Assembly: GCF_016612995.1 (NCBI RefSeq)
Contig: NZ_JAEOAH010000005.1
Coordinates: 186,001-250,000, forward strand
Length of the DNA: 64,000 nucleotides
Direction: 5' to 3'
DNA from: Viridibacillus soli
GTDB lineage: Bacteria > Bacillota > Bacilli > Bacillales_A > Planococcaceae
Position 1 is the stretch's first letter; every line of letters begins with the position of its first letter. Positions 59,530 to 64,000 of this stretch are shown in pieces. The position numbers and the translations under genes were made by a program. Below the pieces are notes generated by a model. That model saw only the letters and a program-made list of their open reading frames with translations. It searched no databases and was not told where the DNA came from.

Positions 59530-59695
59530 AAATAAGAAAAGCACATTCGTGCCCGTTCACCCCCCGCATCAGCAAAAAATAGCTGCCTGCATGACCCACA
59601 CCGTGTGGGCCTCAAGCTTTTTGAAAGCTCGAAGTGAAAATGTACCCGAGGGATTGAAACGTCCTCTAGGGGGCGCGTATGCCTAGACAATGATA
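59530..59695. repeat. GC-rich intergenic element with hairpins, possibly a dispersed repeat
   Basis: This stretch contains small hairpins CCCACACC/GTGTGGG and AGCTTTTTGAAAGCT plus CCTCTAGGGGGCG. An open 64-codon frame runs through it on the minus strand (RHTRPLEDVSIPRVHFHF), resembling short hypothetical proteins I recall being annotated repeatedly in related genomes. That points to a dispersed element and not a gene. No second copy is in the window. The gap to panE and the carboxylase holds only this and a hairpin. Confidence 0.4.
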
Positions 59696-59729
59696 AACGG
59701 CATATACTTCCTTATTGTTTAAAATAGAC

Positions 59730-59758
59730 TGAGGCCCACCTTAGACAGGTAGACCTCA
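59730..59758 (-). terminator. Terminator of the carboxylase operon
   Basis: A stem GAGGTCTACCT paired with AGGTGGGCCTC is followed on the minus strand by AGTCTATTTT, 14 bp past the carboxyltransferase stop codon. The stem has one mismatch. Confidence 0.6.
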
Positions 59759-59771
59759 ACAGTAACACTTA

Positions 59772-61313
59772 TTATACAGGATAAACTGGATGTTTTCGAT
59801 ATGGCATTAAGATTTGTTTTGAATCATAATATGCCAGGCGTTTCGTTATAACCGTTCTTAAATCACTCGGTGCAACGATTTCATCGACAATCATTTCTGA
59901 TGCTAGTTTATAAATATCAATTTCTTTTTTATATTCATCATGTTTTTCTTTAACGAATTGAATACGTTCTTTCGAATCTTCAATCGCTTCGATTTTATTC
60001 GAATAAACGGCATTAACCGCAGCTTCAGGACCCATCACTGCAATTTGCGCAGTTGGAAGAGCGATACAGACATCCGGTTCAAATGCCGGTCCACACATTG
60101 CATACAATCCAGCTCCGTAAGCTTTTCGAACAACGACTGAGATTTTCGGTACGGTTGCGGAGCTCATCGCTGAAATAAGCTTCGCACCGTGGCGAATAAT
60201 GCCCGCACGCTCTACTTTTGTACCGATCATAAACCCTGGCACATCAGCTAAAAATAATAACGGAATTGAAAAGGCGTCACATAAATTAATAAATTTTGCC
60301 GCCTTATCTGCCGAATCAATAAATAACACGCCACCTTTTGCCTTCGGTTGATTCGCAATAATTCCCACCGCTTGGCCATCCATACGCGCTAAGCCCGTAA
60401 TCAATTCCTGTGCAAAAAGCTTTTTAATTTCAAAGAAGCTTCCCTCATCAATTAATTGATCAATTGCTTCATACATATCAAATGGCGCATTTTGATTTTC
60501 AGGAATAATCGCTTCCAAAGTACGCCCCTCTTTAGGCTGCACTGGATTTATGACTGCCGGCTTGTCAGCAAAGCTTGCTGGAAAATAAGTTAAATAGCGG
60601 CGCGCCTCGCTAATAGCTTCCTCTTCAGTTGTTACGAGTACATCCCCGCATCCACTAACAGAACAATGCATACGTGCTCCGCCCATTTCTTCAAGCGACA
60701 CCTTTTCACCAATAACCTTTTCTGCCATACGTGGTGAACCTAAATACATTGAGGCGTTACCATCTACCATAATAACGATATCGCAAAACGCCGGTATGTA
60801 TGCTCCACCTGCTGCAGACGGGCCGAATAATAGACAAATTTGCGGTATCATCCCTGACATCCGAACTTGATTATGAAAAATTCTTCCGGCTCCGCGGCGC
60901 CCCGGGAACATCTCTAACTGATCCGTAATACGCGCTCCTGCAGAGTCTACCAAGTAGAGCATAGGTACTTGATTTTTCTCCGCCACTTCTTGAATACGGA
61001 TAATTTTCTCCACAGTTCGTGAACCCCATGAACCTGCTTTAATTGTTGAATCATTTGCCATGACACAAACCATTTGGCCATTCACCTTGCCCATTGCAGT
61101 GACAACACCATCTGCTGGTAAATCACCTGCTTCGCAATTGGCAAAGCGACCATCCTCTTCGTATTCCCCGTTATCGAAAAGAAGCTCTAAACGATCTCGC
61201 ACGAATAATTTATTTGTTTCTTTTAATTTTTCGTGATATTTCTGTTGTCCACCTGCAAAAATCCCATCGAGTTTCGCAGTTAGACGTTCGTTATAAGTTG
61301 TTTGTTCAGACAT
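59772..61313 (-). CDS. Acyl-CoA carboxylase carboxyltransferase subunit (YngE-like)
   Basis: This 513-residue protein is the carboxyltransferase of a biotin-dependent acyl-CoA carboxylase. The two crotonase-like halves have DRLELLFDNG, GPSAAGGAYIPAFCD and LADVPGFMIGTKVERAGII with ISVVVRKAYGAGLYAM. In B. subtilis, YngE with YngHA/YngHB forms a methylcrotonyl-CoA carboxylase-type complex used in sporulation-linked leucine catabolism. Propionyl-CoA is another possible substrate; the sequence does not decide. It lies 37 bp after the BCCP gene. Confidence 0.88.
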   Translation of the reverse strand: MSEQTTYNERLTAKLDGIFAGGQQKYHEKLKETNKLFVRDRLELLFDNGEYEEDGRFANCEAGDLPADGVVTAMGKVNGQMVCVMANDSTIKAGSWGSRTVEKIIRIQEVAEKNQVPMLYLVDSAGARITDQLEMFPGRRGAGRIFHNQVRMSGMIPQICLLFGPSAAGGAYIPAFCDIVIMVDGNASMYLGSPRMAEKVIGEKVSLEEMGGARMHCSVSGCGDVLVTTEEEAISEARRYLTYFPASFADKPAVINPVQPKEGRTLEAIIPENQNAPFDMYEAIDQLIDEGSFFEIKKLFAQELITGLARMDGQAVGIIANQPKAKGGVLFIDSADKAAKFINLCDAFSIPLLFLADVPGFMIGTKVERAGIIRHGAKLISAMSSATVPKISVVVRKAYGAGLYAMCGPAFEPDVCIALPTAQIAVMGPEAAVNAVYSNKIEAIEDSKERIQFVKEKHDEYKKEIDIYKLASEMIVDEIVAPSDLRTVITKRLAYYDSKQILMPYRKHPVYPV

Positions 61314-61350
61314 TTATGAACCCCCTTTGTGTTCGACACCTACATTGTCA

Positions 61351-61563
61351 TTACGCTAAGACGACTAAGACATCCTCTTCATTGACGAAATCGCCTTCAT
61401 TCACTTTTACTTCAGCAACAGCGCCAGATACTTCAGCGTCTATTGGAATTTCCATTTTCATTGACTCTAAAACGATAACTGTTTGACCGGCAGTGACTGC
61501 ATCCCCCTCTTTTACCTCTACACGAAATACTGTACCTGCCATTGATGCTTTAATTTCTCCCAT
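61351..61563 (-). CDS. Biotin carboxyl carrier protein, short form
   Basis: This is a 70-residue BCCP-only protein that carries biotin between the two catalytic subunits. It has GTVFRVEVKEGDAV and the biotinylation motif ESMKMEI (Lys at about residue 35) in a simple hammerhead fold. The length matches B. subtilis YngHB. Its start overlaps the biotin carboxylase stop by 14 bp. Confidence 0.92.
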   Translation of the reverse strand: MGEIKASMAGTVFRVEVKEGDAVTAGQTVIVLESMKMEIPIDAEVSGAVAEVKVNEGDFVNEEDVLVVLA

Positions 61564-62920
61564 GAATCATTTCTCCTTTCTGATTGGCTAACCATTCTGT
61601 AAGCGAGCTTGTATGGTAAACCCCTGATTGAAACATTTCTGCCTGTAATAATCGTTCGAATAATAACAGATTCGATTTTACCCCTTGAATAACTGTTTCC
61701 TTTACAATCCCTTGTGAATTAGTTAAAGCTTGCTCCCTTGTTTCCCCAAACACGATGAGCTTCGCAATAAGTGGATCATAAAATGGTGAGACACTATTTC
61801 CTTCAACGTAACCACTATCGATTCGAGAATGGTCTACTTGCGGGAACATTAATACTTGCAACTTACCAGGTGAGGGCAAAAATTTCTCTGGATCTTCTGC
61901 GTAAATACGATATTCAATCGCATGACCTTTGCTTTCAATAGCTTTTTGATCTATTACCGGTAATTTTTTCCCCTCAGCAACTACTAATTGCCACTCAACA
62001 AGATCAAAACCAGTAATCGCCTCTGTCACCGGATGCTCAACTTGCAAGCGCGTATTCATCTCTAGAAAATAAAAATGATTTTCCGCATCGACGATAAATT
62101 CCACCGTTCCCGCATTTGTATAATGAACAGCTTTTGCCGCATCCACCGCCGCTTGCAATAACTGCTCACGCTCTGCTTTTGGAAAGTTAGGTGAAGGTGA
62201 TTCTTCAATAACTTTTTGATGACGCCGTTGAATCGAGCAATTCCGTTCGAATAAATGAACGACATTTCCATCGTCATCACCGAAGATTTGCACTTCGATA
62301 TGGCGCGCATTTGGAATATATTTTTCGATAAAAACTTGGTCATTATTGAAATATGATTGTGCTCGTTTTTTCACATTTTCAAAACTACGACTGAGCGCTT
62401 GCTCACCCTCACAACACACCATGCCAATACCGCCACCGCCAGCTGATGCCTTCAGCATTACAGGATATCCTATCAAACTAGCAAACTGCAATGCCTCATC
62501 TAATGAAGTAAGTCCTTCATCTGAACCAGGCACAACTGGCACACCAGCATTTTTCATCGTTTGACGCGCTTGAATTTTATCACCCATTTGTTCGATTATA
62601 TCGGCATTTGGACCAATCCAGCGAATTCCCGCTGCCACTACCTTTCTAGCAAAATCCGCATTTTCCGATAGCAAACCGTAACCTGGATGAATATCACTCA
62701 CCTGATGCTCTACAGCTAGTTGGATAATGGCATCTGCCTTTAAATAAGACTGGTCAACCCTATTTTCACCGATGCGAATAGCAGTCGTCGCTTCTTTTAC
62801 GAAAGGTAAATCTTGATCTGCATCTGAATAGATGGCAACTGTTTCAATACCAAGTCTGTGACATGTTGCGATAATACGTCTCGCAATTTCACCCCGATTA
62901 GCAATTAGAACTTTACGCAT
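61550..62920 (-). CDS. Biotin carboxylase subunit (AccC/YngHA-like)
   Basis: This 456-residue protein carboxylates biotin with ATP and bicarbonate. It begins MRKVLIANRGEIARRI and has the ATP-grasp KASAGGGGIGM near residues 155-165, EKYIPNARHIEVQIFGD and EMNTRLQVEHPVTEAI. The start at 62920 lies 6 bp after AAAGGGGG; an ATG two codons earlier adjoins that site. It forms the YngHA-HB-E type complex with the next two genes and not the fatty-acid AccABCD complex. Confidence 0.92.
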   Translation of the reverse strand: MRKVLIANRGEIARRIIATCHRLGIETVAIYSDADQDLPFVKEATTAIRIGENRVDQSYLKADAIIQLAVEHQVSDIHPGYGLLSENADFARKVVAAGIRWIGPNADIIEQMGDKIQARQTMKNAGVPVVPGSDEGLTSLDEALQFASLIGYPVMLKASAGGGGIGMVCCEGEQALSRSFENVKKRAQSYFNNDQVFIEKYIPNARHIEVQIFGDDDGNVVHLFERNCSIQRRHQKVIEESPSPNFPKAEREQLLQAAVDAAKAVHYTNAGTVEFIVDAENHFYFLEMNTRLQVEHPVTEAITGFDLVEWQLVVAEGKKLPVIDQKAIESKGHAIEYRIYAEDPEKFLPSPGKLQVLMFPQVDHSRIDSGYVEGNSVSPFYDPLIAKLIVFGETREQALTNSQGIVKETVIQGVKSNLLLFERLLQAEMFQSGVYHTSSLTEWLANQKGEMIHGRN

Positions 62921-63060
62921 ATTCATCCCCCTTTACTTGAACCATTTCTCCCTTTCTTTATTAGTCTAAACGAAATATGAAAGCGATTTCAACTAAAAAC
63001 TAACAATATTTGTTTATAACTTAGAAATTTCTCTCATTTATTCTATTTCAAAATAACAAA

Positions 63061-63093
63061 AAGATCATTCCAAAACGATTTCAGAATGATCTT
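63061..63093 (-). terminator. rsfA terminator
   Basis: A perfect 10-bp stem AAGATCATTC/GAATGATCTT with a 13-nt loop is followed on the minus strand by TTTTTG, 26 bp past the rsfA stop. The remaining gap to the carboxylase (62,921-63,060) shows only AT-rich promoter-like sequence. Confidence 0.8.
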
Positions 63094-63118
63094 CCATGTA
63101 AAATATACATTTGTATGT

Positions 63119-63505
63119 TTATTGTCTGGCCTTCTCTAAACCTTGTGAGAGCCATTTTAACAACTCGTCATGCTCATGCTTTAACGCTTCATGAGATTTC
63201 TTTAATGACTGATACGCCTCAGATAATTGATCAAAACTCATTAGCGCCTGCTTTAAATGCGAACGCATCATTTGCTTCGGCCTCGTTTTAGCATCTTCTA
63301 ACTCCATTTCGTATTGCGCTCTCAATGTTTTATTCCACCGAAAGCCACATGCCTGTTTCGTACGACCGAGCTGTTCTGCAGCTTCCTCAAAACCCGCAAG
63401 CTGTGAACGACCTTCACGAACGGCCATTAATATAATATCCACTAGACGTGCATCATCTGCAGCCAACCATTGATCTTTTCTCTTTTTAACTTCTATCTCA
63501 ATCAC
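63119..63505 (-). CDS. rsfA: RsfA family transcriptional regulator
   Basis: This 128-residue protein has an N-terminal Myb/SANT-like DNA-binding domain (RKDQWLAADDARLVDIILMAVREG, EEAAEQLGRTKQACGFRWNKTLR) and a C-terminal coiled coil. RsfA in B. subtilis (YlbO) is a SigF-dependent forespore regulator; this is a member of the same family next to the same neighbourhood. It follows the enoyl-CoA hydratase by 43 bp. Confidence 0.88.
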   Translation of the reverse strand: MIEIEVKKRKDQWLAADDARLVDIILMAVREGRSQLAGFEEAAEQLGRTKQACGFRWNKTLRAQYEMELEDAKTRPKQMMRSHLKQALMSFDQLSEAYQSLKKSHEALKHEHDELLKWLSQGLEKARQ

Positions 63506-63548
63506 CTCGCATTTTTATTACTATATGCGAGATTTTCAATTTTAGAAG

Positions 63549-64000
63549 TTATTTTGATTTTGATAGAAAACGATTTACAGCTTCATGATGAGCATCACTT
63601 TCCCACAACTTCGCACAAGTGTGAACTTCCTCCATAACGCGATCAAATAACTTCATTTCACGCCATTTACGAAGCTCCATCTCTTTATAAGCATGATGCA
63701 CGGAAGGGTGAACTTTACGCATGTCCGCGATAAATGCCCCAAGAGCGTCTTCTTTAGAGCCTTCAAATACACGCATTGCCCAACCAATTTCATATAAAAG
63801 CTCCGCCGGATAAACCTTTGCATCAACTAACATTTTCAGTGCACGATCATGGCGTAAACCACGTTCAAATAAATATGTTCCGCCACCCCAGCCAGAAGTA
63901 ATCGCTAACGTCCCTTGAATAAAGCCACATTTCGAATCAGAAGCTACTAAACGAAAATCACAAGCTGTTGCAATTTCACAACCTCCTCCAACAGCTGCAC
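63549..64000 (-). CDS. Enoyl-CoA hydratase/isomerase family protein, 5' end outside window
   Basis: About 150 C-terminal residues are visible, starting AAVGGGCEIATACDFRLVASD (the oxyanion-hole Gly stretch of crotonase enzymes) and GTLAITSGWGGGTYLFERG. The C-terminus is SDAHHEAVNRFLSKSK, typical of the family's trimer tail. Together with the biotin-dependent carboxylase it suggests leucine or acyl-CoA breakdown. The N-terminal part lies beyond 64,000. The substrate cannot be read. Confidence 0.85.
   Translation of the reverse strand, partial: AAVGGGCEIATACDFRLVASDSKCGFIQGTLAITSGWGGGTYLFERGLRHDRALKMLVDAKVYPAELLYEIGWAMRVFEGSKEDALGAFIADMRKVHPSVHHAYKEMELRKWREMKLFDRVMEEVHTCAKLWESDAHHEAVNRFLSKSK

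Noticed and set aside
59496-59690. A 64-codon frame containing CxxC-like cysteines
   Set aside because: It overlaps the panE start region and a hairpin-rich repeat-like element; no ribosome site and likely translation of a repeat.

Overview
The window reads as a low-GC Gram-positive chromosome from an endospore-forming member of the Bacillales. The gene order is that of Bacillus subtilis from ylbO to coaBC, reversed here so that almost everything is on the minus strand. Spore formation is shown by spoIIGA, sigE, sigG, spoVD and an rsfA-type regulator. The division and cell wall (dcw) cluster lacks murE, murG and murB at their B. subtilis positions. That, with the overall layout, suggests a Lysinibacillus/Solibacillus-like organism with lysine-type peptidoglycan. 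This assignment is an inference.

Layout in transcription order (high to low coordinates): 64.0-59.7 kb holds an enoyl-CoA hydratase (cut by the window end), RsfA and a three-gene biotin-dependent acyl-CoA carboxylase. 59.5-56.5 kb holds panE, a DUF3397 membrane protein and bshC. 56.2-41.5 kb is the dcw cluster: mraZ, rsmH, ftsL, pbpB, spoVD, mraY, murD, ftsW/spoVE, divIB, two DUF881 genes, sbp, ftsA, ftsZ. 41.4-31.0 kb is an accessory island inserted between ftsZ and spoIIGA. 30.9-25.1 kb is spoIIGA, sigE, sigG, ylmC, ylmE, sepF, ylmG, ylmH, divIVA. 24.8-20 kb is ileS with a T-box leader, a strip of gene remnants, lspA and rluD. 19.7-8.25 kb is the whole pyrimidine operon pyrR-P-B-C-carA-carB-pyrK-D-F-E with two PyrR attenuators. 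7.9-4.4 kb is a SAM-riboswitch operon for a VOC dioxygenase-like protein and an amino-acid ABC transporter. 4.35-2.66 kb is rqcH, the only core gene on the plus strand. 2.4 kb to 1 is yicC, gmk, rpoZ and the 5' part of coaBC.

The island is the unusual part. Two gene sets diverge from about 37.04-37.53 kb. The minus set is a DUF4183 protein, a GT4 glycosyltransferase, an unrecognised 129-residue protein, two NDP-sugar epimerase/dehydratases and a beta-helix protein. The plus set is a second DUF4183 protein, a DUF1796 putative cysteine peptidase and a UDP-GlcNAc 4,6-dehydratase-like protein. Between them lies a tandem duplication whose first copy is a dead DUF4183 gene. The flanks hold decayed remnants: a Ku gene, a secreted metallo-beta-lactamase-fold protein and an unidentified stretch. 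At 31.38-31.53 kb on the minus strand there is a collapsed fragment of 23S rRNA domain V/VI. The best reading is a locus for making and glycosylating a spore- or cell-surface structure, probably acquired and still being rearranged.

No intact tRNA or rRNA gene, CRISPR array, complete insertion sequence or prophage was seen.
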